DNA of 64,000 nt from Gammaproteobacteria bacterium. GTDB lineage: Bacteria > Pseudomonadota > Gammaproteobacteria > Steroidobacterales > PWYM01. Shown piece by piece: positions 41,435 through 52,174 of the stretch; position 1 is the stretch's first letter; each line of letters starts with the position of its first letter. The notes beneath the pieces were generated by a model, which was not told where the DNA came from, did no database searches, and saw only the letters and a list, made by a program, of their open reading frames with translations. The stretch lies in the NCBI GenBank assembly GCA_007693855.1, contig RECU01000040.1:1-64000 (forward strand). The letters are read 5' to 3'. The position numbers were made by a program, and so were the translations under genes.

Positions 41435-42841
41435 ATGAGCGCCAAATCGCTGTTTGCCAAGGTATGGGACGAGCATATCGTCGTGCCCGAATCCGACGAC
41501 CATCCGGCCGTCCTGTACATCGACCTGCACCTCACCCACGAGGTCACCTCGCCGCAGGCGTTCTCTGTCCTGCGCGAGCGGGGCCTGCCGGTGCGCCGCA
41601 CCGACCTGACCCTGGCGACCATGGATCACTCCACTCCTACGCTGCCGGTACGCAGCTTCAAGGAGCTGCAGGTGGTGGCAGAACCCAAGGCCGCCGCCCA
41701 GATCGTGAAGCTCGAGCAGAACTGCGCGGAGTTCGGCGTGACGCTGCACGGCTTCGACAGTGAATATCGCGGCATCGTGCATGTCATCGGGCCGGAACTC
41801 GGCGCTACCCAGCCCGGCAAGACCATTGTCTGCGGCGACAGCCATACCTCAACCCACGGCGCCTTCGGTGCGCTGGCCTTTGGCATCGGCACGACGGAAG
41901 TCGGCCACGTGATGGCCACCCAGTGCCTGTTGCAGCGCCGGCCGAAGACCTTCGCGGTCAACTTCGAGGGGCAGCTCCAGCACGGCGTCACCGCCAAGGA
42001 CATGATTCTCGCGCTGATCGGCAAGATCGGCGTGGATGGCGGCGTCGGGCACGTGTTCGAGTACCGGGGCAGCGCCATCGCCGGGCTAGACATGGAGCAG
42101 CGGATGACCATCTGCAACATGTCGATCGAGGCCGGTGCGCGCGCCGGCATGATTGCACCGGACGATACCACCATCGAGTACCTGGCCGGGCGCCCGCTGG
42201 TGCCCCAGGGTGCCGCCTGGGATCAGGCCGTGGCCCGCTGGCGCAGCCTGCCCTCGGACCCCGATGCACACTTCGACCGGGAGGTCACCCTCGACGTCTC
42301 GGCGCTGCGCCCGATGGTCACCTTTGGCACCAATCCGGGCATGGTCGTCGCCATAGACGAGGCCATCCCCGAGCGCAGCGATGCCAATTTCCGCAAGGCA
42401 CTGGAGTACATGGGCGTGACGGCCGGGCGCCCGCTGGCCGGACATCCCGTGAACGTCGTGTTCGTAGGCAGCTGCACCAATTCGCGGCTCTCCGACCTCG
42501 AGCAGGCGGCCGCCGTGATGAAGGGACGGCATGTCGCCGAAGGTGTGCGCATGCTGGTGGTCCCCGGCTCCCAGCAGGTCAAGAAGGCCGCCGAGGCGCG
42601 CGGACTCGACCGGGTGTTCACCGAAGCAGGCGCCGAGTGGCGGGAATCCGGCTGCTCGATGTGCCTTGGCATGAACGGCGATACCGTACCCTCCGGGCAA
42701 CTCGCCGTCAGCACCAGCAACCGCAACTTTGAAGGGCGTCAGGGCAAGGGGGCACGCACCGTGCTGGCCAGCCCGGCCACGGCCGCTGCCAGCGCACTGG
42801 CGGGCAGCGTAGCTGATCCGCGCCCTTACCTCGCGAACTGA
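41435..42841 (+). CDS. leuC: 3-isopropylmalate dehydratase large subunit
   Basis: A 468-residue aconitase-family protein. The [4Fe-4S] ligands are in [14 protein letters not shown] and GCSMCLGMN; the substrate-site signature [19 protein letters not shown] is visible. With LeuD it isomerises 2-isopropylmalate to 3-isopropylmalate. Spacing to ilvE is 53 nt, to leuD 11 nt. Confidence 0.97.
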   Translation: MSAKSLFAKVWDEHIVVPESDDHPAVLYIDLHLTHEVTSPQAFSVLRERGLPVRRTDLTLATMDHSTPTLPVRSFKELQVVAEPKAAAQIVKLEQNCAEFGVTLHGFDSEYRGIVHVIGPELGATQPGKTIVCGDSHTSTHGAFGALAFGIGTTEVGHVMATQCLLQRRPKTFAVNFEGQLQHGVTAKDMILALIGKIGVDGGVGHVFEYRGSAIAGLDMEQRMTICNMSIEAGARAGMIAPDDTTIEYLAGRPLVPQGAAWDQAVARWRSLPSDPDAHFDREVTLDVSALRPMVTFGTNPGMVVAIDEAIPERSDANFRKALEYMGVTAGRPLAGHPVNVVFVGSCTNSRLSDLEQAAAVMKGRHVAEGVRMLVVPGSQQVKKAAEARGLDRVFTEAGAEWRESGCSMCLGMNGDTVPSGQLAVSTSNRNFEGRQGKGARTVLASPATAAASALAGSVADPRPYLAN

Positions 42842-42852
42842 CGGAGACCCCC

Positions 42853-43437
42853 ATGGAACCCATCAAAGTCATCCGCTCGCGCACGGTCGTTCTGCCCTAT
42901 GACGATGTGGATACGGATCAGATCATTCCCGCGCGCTACCTGACCACCACCACCCGCGATGGCCTCGGCGAAGCCGCGTTCGCCGACTGGCGTTACGACG
43001 AAAACGGCGAGCCCCGGCCAGACTTCGAACTCAACCAGCCGGAGGCGGCGGGTTGCCAGGTGCTGGTTGCCGGCAACAACTTCGGCTGCGGCTCGTCGCG
43101 CGAACACGCCCCCTGGGCACTGCTCGACTCCGGCATTCTTGCCGTGATCAGCACCGAAATCGCCGATATTTTCCGCAGCAACTCCCTCAAGAACGGTCTG
43201 CTCCCGGTGGTCGTCGACGCAGACACGCACGCCTGGCTGCTGGCCAACCCCGGTGCGGAAGTCAGTATCGACCTGGCTGAGCGCCTTGTCGGGTTGCCGG
43301 ACGGCCGCCAAGTGGCGTTCCCCATCGACGGCTTCTCGCGTTACTGCCTGATGAACGGCATCGACCAGCTCGGCTTCCTGCTGCAGCAGGAAGCCGAGAT
43401 CCTGAAATTCGAGCAGAACCGCCCATGGCAGCCCTGA
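42853..43437 (+). CDS. leuD: 3-isopropylmalate dehydratase small subunit
   Basis: A 194-residue swivel-domain subunit. The family signatures [17 protein letters not shown] and [18 protein letters not shown] are intact. It completes the LeuCD isomerase. Its 3' end overlaps leuB by 13 nt, implying translational coupling. Confidence 0.97.
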   Translation: MEPIKVIRSRTVVLPYDDVDTDQIIPARYLTTTTRDGLGEAAFADWRYDENGEPRPDFELNQPEAAGCQVLVAGNNFGCGSSREHAPWALLDSGILAVISTEIADIFRSNSLKNGLLPVVVDADTHAWLLANPGAEVSIDLAERLVGLPDGRQVAFPIDGFSRYCLMNGIDQLGFLLQQEAEILKFEQNRPWQP

Positions 43438-44480
43438 TTGCCGTACTGCCCGGGGACGGCATCGGCCCGGAGGTTACCGCCGAGGCGGTGCGGGTGCTGA
43501 AGGCCGCCGGCGCGCGTCACGGCCTCGAACTCGAGTTCCGGGAAGGCCTGATCGGCGGCGCGGCCATCGATGCCGGAGAGCCGCCTCTGCCGCTGAAAAC
43601 GGCGGAGCTGTGCGCCGAGGCCTCGGCCGTCCTGCTCGGCGCCGTGGGCGGACCCAGGTGGTCCGATCCGGGCGCGGCCTACCGCCCGGAGCAGGGGCTG
43701 CTCGACCTGCGCGCGACGCTGGGTGTCTACGCCAATCTGCGTCCCGTCAAACCGCACCCGGCACTGCTGGCCGCCTCGCCGCTGCGCCCTGAGTTGCTGT
43801 CAGGCGTGGATATCATGGTCGTACGGGAGCTCACCGGTGGCATCTACTTCGGGCGCAAGACCCGTAGCGAGTCGGTGGCCACCGATGAGTGCCGCTACAG
43901 CGTCGAGGAAATCGAACGCATCGTCCGCATCGCCGGTCGGCTGGCCCAGGCCCGGCAGCGACGCATCGTGTCGGTCGACAAGGCCAACGTTCTGGAGACT
44001 TCCCGGCTGTGGCGGACAGTCACCAGCCAGGTGCTCGCGGCGGAATTCCCGGACGTCGAGGTCGAGCACATGCTGGTCGATGCCGCCGCGATGCACCTGC
44101 TGAGCCGCCCGGCGAGCTTCGATGTCATCGTCACCGAGAACATGTTCGGCGACATCCTCACCGACGAGGCCTCCATGCTCGCCGGCTCGCTGGGACTGCT
44201 GCCCTCCGCTTCGCTCGGCGAGGGTGGCCGAGGCCTGTACGAACCGATCCACGGCTCCGCGCCCGACATTGCCGGCCAGGGGATCGCAAACCCCTGCGGC
44301 ACGATACTCAGTGCCGCGCTGCTGCTGCGCCACTCGCTGGACTGCGAAGCGGCGGCGCGCGACATCGAGAGCGCCGTCTCTGCGGTCCTCGACGACGGCC
44401 TGCGCACGGCGGATCTGGCGCGCGGGGGCAGCAGCATTGGCACGCGGGCCTTCGGCGACGCCGTGCTGGCGAAACTCTGA
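43425..44480 (+). CDS. leuB: 3-isopropylmalate dehydrogenase
   Basis: A 351-residue NAD-dependent beta-decarboxylating dehydrogenase. [42 protein letters not shown] and the C-terminal [20 protein letters not shown] are the LeuB motifs. It yields 2-oxoisocaproate for IlvE. It is the last gene of the operon; a stem-loop follows at 44501-44528. Confidence 0.97.
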   Translation: MAALIAVLPGDGIGPEVTAEAVRVLKAAGARHGLELEFREGLIGGAAIDAGEPPLPLKTAELCAEASAVLLGAVGGPRWSDPGAAYRPEQGLLDLRATLGVYANLRPVKPHPALLAASPLRPELLSGVDIMVVRELTGGIYFGRKTRSESVATDECRYSVEEIERIVRIAGRLAQARQRRIVSVDKANVLETSRLWRTVTSQVLAAEFPDVEVEHMLVDAAAMHLLSRPASFDVIVTENMFGDILTDEASMLAGSLGLLPSASLGEGGRGLYEPIHGSAPDIAGQGIANPCGTILSAALLLRHSLDCEAAARDIESAVSAVLDDGLRTADLARGGSSIGTRAFGDAVLAKL

Positions 44481-44500
44481 CGGAACGCCGCATGTGCCGG

Positions 44501-44528
44501 TCCTGGCGGCAATGGATTGCCGCCAGGA
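44501..44528 (+). terminator. Stem-loop after leuB
   Basis: A perfect 12-bp stem TCCTGGCGGCAA (44501-44512) / TTGCCGCCAGGA (44517-44528) with a 4-nt loop lies 20 nt past the leuB stop. No U-tract follows, so it may be a Rho-assisted end or a mRNA 3' stabiliser for the leu operon. Confidence 0.6.
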
Positions 44529-44599
44529 TCGCCTCGTAAGCGCCATGACGCCGGCGCCAGAGGGTGCAGAACGCGCAATAATGGTGGCGATAGCCTGAT

Positions 44600-44616
44600 T
44601 TAAGACAATAGCTTAA
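44600..44616. promoter_or_regulatory. Inverted repeat upstream of the sigma-54 promoter
   Basis: TTAAG (44600-44604) and CTTAA (44612-44616) form an inverted repeat about 25-30 bp upstream of the -24 element, in an AT-rich stretch. Sigma-54 promoters usually need an activator bound 80-150 bp upstream, or IHF closer in, so this could be part of the activator or IHF zone; it does not match a known consensus. Confidence 0.3.
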
Positions 44617-44633
44617 GTACGATTCCTGGTTTT

Positions 44634-44649
44634 TGGCACGATCATTGCT
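44634..44649 (+). promoter_or_regulatory. Sigma-54 (RpoN) promoter of the diguanylate cyclase gene
   Basis: TGGCACG (44634-44640), four bases, then TTGCT (44645-44649) matches the sigma-54 consensus TGGCACG-N4-TTGCW exactly. The invariant GG (44635-44636) and GC (44647-44648) are separated by 10 bases. The start would be near 44660, leaving a leader of about 22 nt. The site is 33 nt upstream of the ATG of the GGDEF gene. Confidence 0.88.
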
Positions 44650-44655
44650 GTAGAC

Positions 44656-44673
44656 CTCCATGAATACATGGAG
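44656..44673 (+). promoter_or_regulatory. Inverted repeat covering the start region and ribosome-binding site of the GGDEF gene
   Basis: CTCCATG (44656-44662) and CATGGAG (44667-44673) form a 7-bp inverted repeat with a 4-nt loop. The right arm contains GGAG, the ribosome-binding site placed 8 nt before the ATG at 44682. If transcription started upstream of 44656, the hairpin would hide it; a sigma-54 start near 44660 would remove most of the left arm. Confidence 0.4.
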
Positions 44674-44681
44674 TCCCCGAG

Positions 44682-45575
44682 ATGACCACCGCCGATACCT
44701 TGTCACGCCCCACCCCCACGACCCGTCCGACCTGGCTGGGCAGCGCAGCGTCGACCTCGTTCAACCCCTTCGCGCTGCTGTGCGCCCTGCAACAGTCACT
44801 GGATCCGGCGGAGCTTCTCGCGATCTTCTCGCGGGGTCTCGCCAGGCATGTACCCATCGAGGGCCTGAGTCTCACCTACCCTGAGGGCATGGCTCACAGC
44901 GGTGACGGCGGGCTGCATGTCAGTGGCTGGCCCCTGGTCACCCGTGGGATCGAGGTGGCGATGCTCCGCGTCCACAGCGGCCTGCCGCTGACGCGCCAGG
45001 AGCTCGGCGTGCTGCGCGAGGCAACGGCGTTGCTCGCCCAGCCGATGTACAACGCATTGAGCTGTGAGCGCCTGCGCCGCCACGCCCAGGAGGATGCGCT
45101 GACCGGCCTGTTCAACAGGGCGACCCTGACCAGAATGCTCCCAAGGGAAGTGGCTCTGGCCGAGCGCGAAGGCACACCTCTGGCGGTCCTGATGCTCGAC
45201 CTTGATCACTTCAAAGCCATCAACGACACCCATGGTCATGGCCTGGGTGATCGCGCCCTCGCCCTGCTCGGCGAGGTCCTGCGTACCACACTGCGCCGCT
45301 CCGATCTCGCCTTCCGCTATGGCGGTGAGGAATTCGTCATCATCCTGCCCGATACCCATGTGGAAGGGGCAACACTCGCCGCCCGCCGTATCGCCACCAC
45401 GCTGCGCCAGCAGGCCGAGGCGGAACTGGGATTCCCAATCACTGCGAGCATCGGCATTGCCGCCATGCCGGTGCCAGGCGAGCCTGCCACCGACGCAGAG
45501 CGCCTGCTGACCCGCGCGGATCGCGCCCTGTACCTGGCGAAGAGTCAGGGACGCGACCGCACCCTGGTCGCCTGA
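44682..45575 (+). CDS. Diguanylate cyclase (GGDEF domain)
   Basis: A 297-residue protein. Residues 30-120 are a small alpha/beta module that may be a GAF-like or degenerate sensory domain. The GGDEF domain spans about 133-297, with the active loop GGEEF at 214-218 and an RxxD inhibitory site (Arg205-Asp208) five residues before it. LDLDHFKAINDTHGH is the metal/GTP-binding signature. It makes cyclic di-GMP from GTP in the cytoplasm. No membrane segment is apparent. A sigma-54 promoter in front suggests expression tied to a motility, nitrogen or stress program. Confidence 0.93.
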   Translation: MTTADTLSRPTPTTRPTWLGSAASTSFNPFALLCALQQSLDPAELLAIFSRGLARHVPIEGLSLTYPEGMAHSGDGGLHVSGWPLVTRGIEVAMLRVHSGLPLTRQELGVLREATALLAQPMYNALSCERLRRHAQEDALTGLFNRATLTRMLPREVALAEREGTPLAVLMLDLDHFKAINDTHGHGLGDRALALLGEVLRTTLRRSDLAFRYGGEEFVIILPDTHVEGATLAARRIATTLRQQAEAELGFPITASIGIAAMPVPGEPATDAERLLTRADRALYLAKSQGRDRTLVA

Positions 45576-45583
45576 AAGGTCGC

Positions 45584-48078
<2,495 letters not shown>

Positions 48079-49251
48079 TCAGGCGGACTCGAACTGCGCA
48101 GTCGCGCGATCGAGCGCACCGATCAGATCGGCGACCAGGTCCTCACCGGCCTCGGCGCCCAACGAGAGGCGGACCAGCCGGTCGGAGATGCCGGCCGTGC
48201 GCCGGGCCTCGGGGTCCATCGCCGCGTGGGTCATGGTGGCGGGGTGGCACACCAGGCTCTCGACGCCACCCAACGACTCGGCCAGTGAAAACAGCGAGAG
48301 GCCTTCGAGGACACCGCGCAGCGTACGCTCATCCCCGGCCACCTCGAAGCTCACCATGCCGCCGAAACCCCGCTGCTGCCGATTCGCCAGGGCGTGGCCC
48401 GGATGGCTTTCCAGGCCAGGGTAATAGACCGCCTGGACCGCCGGGTGCCCGACCAGCGCGGCCGCCACCTGGCGGGCATTGGCCTCATGCTGGCGCATCC
48501 GCGGAAACAGCGTGCGCACGCCACGCAGAGTCAGATAGCTGTCAAACGCGCCGCCGCTCAACCCAAGCGCATTGGCCCAATCGGCCAGCACGGTGTGGAC
48601 TGCCGCATCCGCGCTGATGACCGCGCCGCCGATCACATCACTATGCCCGTTCAGGTACTTGGTCGTCGAATGCACCACGATGTCGGCGCCCAGTGCCAGA
48701 GGCGTCTGCAGCGCCGGTGAGAGGAACGTATTGTCGACCGCCAGCAACGCGCCTGCCGCATGCGCAGCATCCGCCAGGGCGGCGATATCCACGATCCTCA
48801 GCAACGGATTGCTCGGCGTCTCCACCCAGACCAGGCGGGGCCGCTCGGCGAGCGCCTCCGCCACGGCCTGCGAGTCGTTCTGATCGATAAAACGCACGCG
48901 GAACTGTCCGCGGGCCGCCAGGCTTTCGAACAGGCGATAGGAGCCCCCGTAGCAGTCGTGCGGCGCGATCAGGAGGTCACCGGGGTCGAGCAGCTGGCAG
49001 ACCAGCAGGATGCCGGCCATGCCTGAGGCCGTGACCACGCAGCCCGCGCCGCCCTCGAGGTCCGCCAGCGCGCCAGCGAGGGCGTCGCGGGTCGGATTGC
49101 CGCTGCGACTGTAATCGTAAACCCGCTTCTCGTTGAATCCCGAAAAGGTGTAGTTGGTCGACAGGTGCAATGGTGGCACGACCGCGCCGTGCTGGCTGTC
49201 GGACTCGAGTGCACTGCGCACCGCGACAGTCTGGGGATCGGGTTTTGCCAT
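48079..49251 (-). CDS. metB: Cystathionine gamma-synthase
   Basis: A 390-residue PLP enzyme. The motifs VVPPLHLSTNYTFSGFNEKR and YSRSGNPTRDALAGALADLEGG precede the PLP lysine in HSTTKYLNGHSDVIGG. It condenses an activated homoserine with cysteine to cystathionine (or acts as a lyase). It has a separate transsulfuration role from MetY. The ATG at 49251 is preferred to the longer frame. A SAM-I riboswitch occupies its leader. Confidence 0.9.
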   Translation of the reverse strand: MAKPDPQTVAVRSALESDSQHGAVVPPLHLSTNYTFSGFNEKRVYDYSRSGNPTRDALAGALADLEGGAGCVVTASGMAGILLVCQLLDPGDLLIAPHDCYGGSYRLFESLAARGQFRVRFIDQNDSQAVAEALAERPRLVWVETPSNPLLRIVDIAALADAAHAAGALLAVDNTFLSPALQTPLALGADIVVHSTTKYLNGHSDVIGGAVISADAAVHTVLADWANALGLSGGAFDSYLTLRGVRTLFPRMRQHEANARQVAAALVGHPAVQAVYYPGLESHPGHALANRQQRGFGGMVSFEVAGDERTLRGVLEGLSLFSLAESLGGVESLVCHPATMTHAAMDPEARRTAGISDRLVRLSLGAEAGEDLVADLIGALDRATAQFESA

Positions 49252-49282
49252 GTTCGCTGAAGCTCCGCGGGCCTGCCTGTAC

Positions 49283-49300
49283 CCGCACCCTGGGGTGCGG
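49283..49300 (-). promoter_or_regulatory. Stem-loop between riboswitch and metB
   Basis: CCGCACCC (49283-49290) pairs with GGGTGCGG (49293-49300), giving a 7-8-bp hairpin about 30 nt upstream of the metB start. With the hairpin at 49320-49338 it may be part of the riboswitch expression platform. Neither is followed by a U-tract on the minus strand. Confidence 0.4.
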
Positions 49301-49319
49301 CGCTCTGCCCATCGAAGCA

Positions 49320-49338
49320 ACCGGCAGTCACTGCCGGT
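49320..49338 (-). promoter_or_regulatory. Stem-loop downstream of the SAM-I aptamer
   Basis: ACCGGCAG and CTGCCGGT form an 8-bp hairpin with a 3-nt loop, 53 nt 3' of the aptamer on the minus strand. It could be the terminator or antiterminator element of the riboswitch, but lacks a clear U-run (TTGCTTC follows). Confidence 0.4.
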
Positions 49339-49390
49339 GGGAGGATGTCATGCGCCTGCCTGGCCTTTCGCTGCCAGTCGCCGCTCGACC

Positions 49391-49510
49391 CTCATCTGTC
49401 GCCGGGCGCCTGATCCGCACCCCGCGCAGGAGTTGGCACCTTGTCGAGGTGGTGAGCCCCGATGGTTGCCCCGGCATCACTGGGCCTGTCCCTCAGCCGG
49501 TCTCGATGAG
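49391..49510 (-). ncRNA. SAM-I (S-box) riboswitch controlling metB-metY-metX
   Basis: The minus-strand RNA contains the S-box core in order: GAGGGACAGGCCC, TGATGCC then GGGGCAACC, and GGTGCCAACTCCTGC, closing with GACAGATGAG. The outer P1 helix is CTCATC (49510-49505) with GATGAG (49396-49391). This matches the SAM-I consensus GAGGGA-N-GGCCC ... GCAACC ... GGTGC-AA-TCC-GC ... GAxAGATxAG. It lies 140 nt upstream of metB and should turn off the operon when S-adenosylmethionine is abundant. Confidence 0.94.
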
Positions 49511-49583
49511 CGCAACGAGTCTATTGCGCGAGTGCTGGAAGCGTCAAGGCCAGGCCACGGGGGCTTGTGCCGCGCCGCAGCAT

Positions 49584-49609
49584 GTATTAATGTGCTAGTA
49601 CATTAATAC
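49584..49609. promoter_or_regulatory. 26-bp operator palindrome with CTAG centre before the TrpR/YerC-family gene
   Basis: Arms GTATTAATGT (49584-49593) and ACATTAATAC (49600-49609) are perfect complements around the central GCTAGT. The CTAG core recalls trp operators, which TrpR-type proteins bind. It ends 12 nt upstream of the ATG at 49622, so it overlaps the promoter/leader of that gene and the his operon. It is likely an autoregulatory and his operon operator. Confidence 0.8.
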
Positions 49610-49621
49610 GTTCGAAGGTCA

Positions 49622-49951
49622 ATGAAAGATCGCCGCACCACCACGCCTGAGCAGGACGACGCCGCCGAACAGGCGCTGTATGCCGCGATCCTGTCGTTAC
49701 GCGACGCCGGAGAATGCCGACGGTTCTTCAGGGACCTGCTGACCCCGGCAGAACTGCAGGCCATGGCCGATCGCTGGTCGGTGGTGCCCCTGCTGGCCGC
49801 GGGACTGCCTTACCGGCGGATCAGCGAGGTGACTGGTGTCAGCCTCACCACGATCGGCCGGATCGCCCGGTTCCTCGCCGACGGCCATGGGGGTTACGCC
49901 CTCGCCCTGTCCAGAACGCCTGAAGCCCTCAAGGAAGACCCTGCCCCATGA
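49622..49951 (+). CDS. TrpR/YerC-family transcriptional regulator, likely histidine operon regulator
   Basis: A 109-residue TrpR-superfamily protein. The helix-turn-helix is LPYRRISEVTGVSLTTIGRIARFL, after LLTPAELQAMADRWSVVPLLAAG, both typical of YerC/YecD proteins. YerC-type genes often lie at the start of his operons; here the TGA overlaps the hisG ATG (ATGA). A large palindrome with a CTAG core lies in front of it. I infer that it represses its own operon in response to histidine or a related signal. Confidence 0.88.
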   Translation: MKDRRTTTPEQDDAAEQALYAAILSLRDAGECRRFFRDLLTPAELQAMADRWSVVPLLAAGLPYRRISEVTGVSLTTIGRIARFLADGHGGYALALSRTPEALKEDPAP

Positions 49952-50853
49952 CCCCCCAGAACCCCGACCGCATCAAGATCGCCGTACAGAAATCCGGGCG
50001 CCTCACCGAACACTCGCTGGCGCTTCTGTCGCGCTGCGGACTGAAGTACAGCAAAGGCCGCGACCAGCTGATCTGCTACGGCGAGAATCTTCCGATCGAC
50101 GTACTGCTGGTGCGCGACGACGACATCCCCGGCCTGGTGCGCGAAGACGTGTGCGATCTTGGGATCGTCGGCGCCAACGTGCTTGAGGAGAAACGCCTCG
50201 CGTTTGCCGCGGCCGGTGACGCCGCGCCGTTCACGATTGTCCGGAAACTTGATTTCGGCCATTGCCGGCTGTCGTTCGCGGTGCCCGAAGAGGCGCCCTG
50301 GACGGGCCCGGCGGATCTCGAAGGCCGCCGGATTGCCACCAGCTATCCGCACATCGTTGGCGATTTCCTGCGTCGGCACGGCATCGCGGCCGGCGTGGTG
50401 GAATTTTCGGGCGCCGTGGAGATCGCACCCAAGCTGGGCAGGGCCGACGTGATCTGCGACCTGGTGTCCACGGGTGGAACGCTCCGGGCCAATCACCTGC
50501 GCGAGGTGGACACCATTCTCGAGAGTGTCTCGTCACTGATCCAGACCCCGAAGGCGGTCCCGGCCGGCAAGGCCGAGTGGATGGAACGGATCAAAAAGCG
50601 CATCGACGGCGTCATCCAGGTCAGCGAAAGCAAGTACATCATGTTGCATGCGCCGCGGGCGGCGCTGGCCGAGATTACGCGGCTGCTGCCCGGCTCGGAG
50701 GCGCCCACCGTCATGCCGCTGGAGGGTCGTGAGGACAGGGTGGCCATCCATGCGGTCTGCCGGGAGAATGTGTTCTGGGAGACGCTGGAGGAGCTCAAGC
50801 AGGCAGGTGCCAGCTCGATGCTCGTGCTGCCCGTCGAGAAGATGCTTTACTGA
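49948..50853 (+). CDS. hisG: ATP phosphoribosyltransferase (long form)
   Basis: A 301-residue long-form HisG with the catalytic domain (KIAVQKSGRLTEHSLALL, DLGIVGANVLEE, DLVSTGGTLRANHL as the PRPP loop) and a C-terminal ACT-like regulatory domain (about 225-301), so histidine feedback is likely and no HisZ is needed. It starts inside the previous stop codon. Confidence 0.96.
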   Translation: MTPQNPDRIKIAVQKSGRLTEHSLALLSRCGLKYSKGRDQLICYGENLPIDVLLVRDDDIPGLVREDVCDLGIVGANVLEEKRLAFAAAGDAAPFTIVRKLDFGHCRLSFAVPEEAPWTGPADLEGRRIATSYPHIVGDFLRRHGIAAGVVEFSGAVEIAPKLGRADVICDLVSTGGTLRANHLREVDTILESVSSLIQTPKAVPAGKAEWMERIKKRIDGVIQVSESKYIMLHAPRAALAEITRLLPGSEAPTVMPLEGREDRVAIHAVCRENVFWETLEELKQAGASSMLVLPVEKMLY

Positions 50854-50860
50854 GGTCACC

Positions 50861-52174
50861 ATGAAGATCACCCACTGGAACCGGCTGTCGGAACGCGAGC
50901 GCGACGCGCTGCTCGAGCGCCCGGCAAACCGTATCTCCGGCGAACTGCGCCGCCAGGTCGACGAGATCATCGCGCAGGTCCGCCAGGACGGCGACGCCGC
51001 CCTGCGGGAGTTCACCGCGCGGTTCGACCGGGTCGAACTCGACGGACTCAGGGTCGGGGCAGCGGAACTCGAGGCCGCGGAATCACAGCTCCCGAACGAC
51101 GCACTGGCCGCCATCGACCGTGCCATCGATAACGTCCGCACCTTCCATGCCGCCCAGCGCCCGGCCGAGATCGACCTCGAAACCTCGCCCGGCGTGCGCT
51201 GCCAACGCGTCAACCGCCCCCTCGCCGCTGTGGGCCTGTACGTGCCCGCCGGCAGTGCCCCGCTGCCCTCCACGGCCATCATGCTCGCGGTGCCGGCGGC
51301 ATTGGCCGGCTGCCCGACACGGGTCATCTGCACACCGCCGAATCGCGACGGTCGCGCCGACCCGGCGGTGCTGGCCGTCGCCCGTCGCTGCGGCGTCGAG
51401 CAGGTGTTCAAGGTCGGCGGCGCCCAGGCGGTTGCCGCGATGGCCTTTGGCACCGCAACCATTCCCAAGGTGGACAAGATCTTCGGCCCGGGTAACGCCT
51501 GGGTCACGGCGGCGAAGACAGCGGTGGCGGAGGATCCCCGCGGCGCCGCGCTGGACATGCCGGCGGGGCCTTCCGAAGTGCTGGTGATCGCCGATGACAC
51601 GGCCGATCCGGTGTTCGTGGCCTCCGATCTGCTCTCCCAGGCCGAACACGGGCCCGACTCGCAGGTCATCCTGCTGACCACCCGCGAATCGATCGCCGAG
51701 CGCGTCGCCGACGAGGTGGCGCGCCAGCTGGAGCGGCTGGGGCGCCGTGAAACAGCCGGCAAGGCCCTGGCAAACAGCGCCCTGATCGTCGTCGGCTCCG
51801 TCGCCGAGGCCATCGAGGTGAGCAACCGCTATGCGCCGGAACACCTGATCGTCCAGGTCGATCAGCCACGGCGCTGGCTGGATGCCATCAGCCATGCCGG
51901 CTCGGTGTTTCTTGGCCCGTGGACGCCGGAGTCGATCGGGGACTACTGCAGCGGTACCAACCACGTCCTGCCCACCTACGGCTTTGCGCGCAGCTACAGC
52001 GGCCTGTCGCTGACCGCCTTCCTGCGCCAGATGACGGTCCAGGAGCTGACCCCCGCAGGCCTCGCGGATCTCGGACCGGTCGGCCGCCGGCTGGCCGAGC
52101 TCGAGGGCCTCGACGCCCACGGCGAAGCCATCAGCCTGCGCCTGGCAGCCCTGCGCCGACGGACCGTGGCATGA
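50861..52174 (+). CDS. hisD: Histidinol dehydrogenase
   Basis: A 437-residue Zn enzyme that oxidises histidinol to histidine in two NAD steps. GLYVPAGSAPLPSTAIML, VKVDKIFGPGNAWVTAAK-like IPKVDKIFGPGNAWVTAAK, DMPAGPSEVLVIAD, QAEHGPDSQVILLT with the catalytic Glu-His, and AGSVFLGPWTPESIGDYCSGTNHVLPT are intact. The start at 50861 follows TGAGG; it overlaps hisC by 4 nt (ATGA). Confidence 0.96.
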   Translation: MKITHWNRLSERERDALLERPANRISGELRRQVDEIIAQVRQDGDAALREFTARFDRVELDGLRVGAAELEAAESQLPNDALAAIDRAIDNVRTFHAAQRPAEIDLETSPGVRCQRVNRPLAAVGLYVPAGSAPLPSTAIMLAVPAALAGCPTRVICTPPNRDGRADPAVLAVARRCGVEQVFKVGGAQAVAAMAFGTATIPKVDKIFGPGNAWVTAAKTAVAEDPRGAALDMPAGPSEVLVIADDTADPVFVASDLLSQAEHGPDSQVILLTTRESIAERVADEVARQLERLGRRETAGKALANSALIVVGSVAEAIEVSNRYAPEHLIVQVDQPRRWLDAISHAGSVFLGPWTPESIGDYCSGTNHVLPTYGFARSYSGLSLTAFLRQMTVQELTPAGLADLGPVGRRLAELEGLDAHGEAISLRLAALRRRTVA

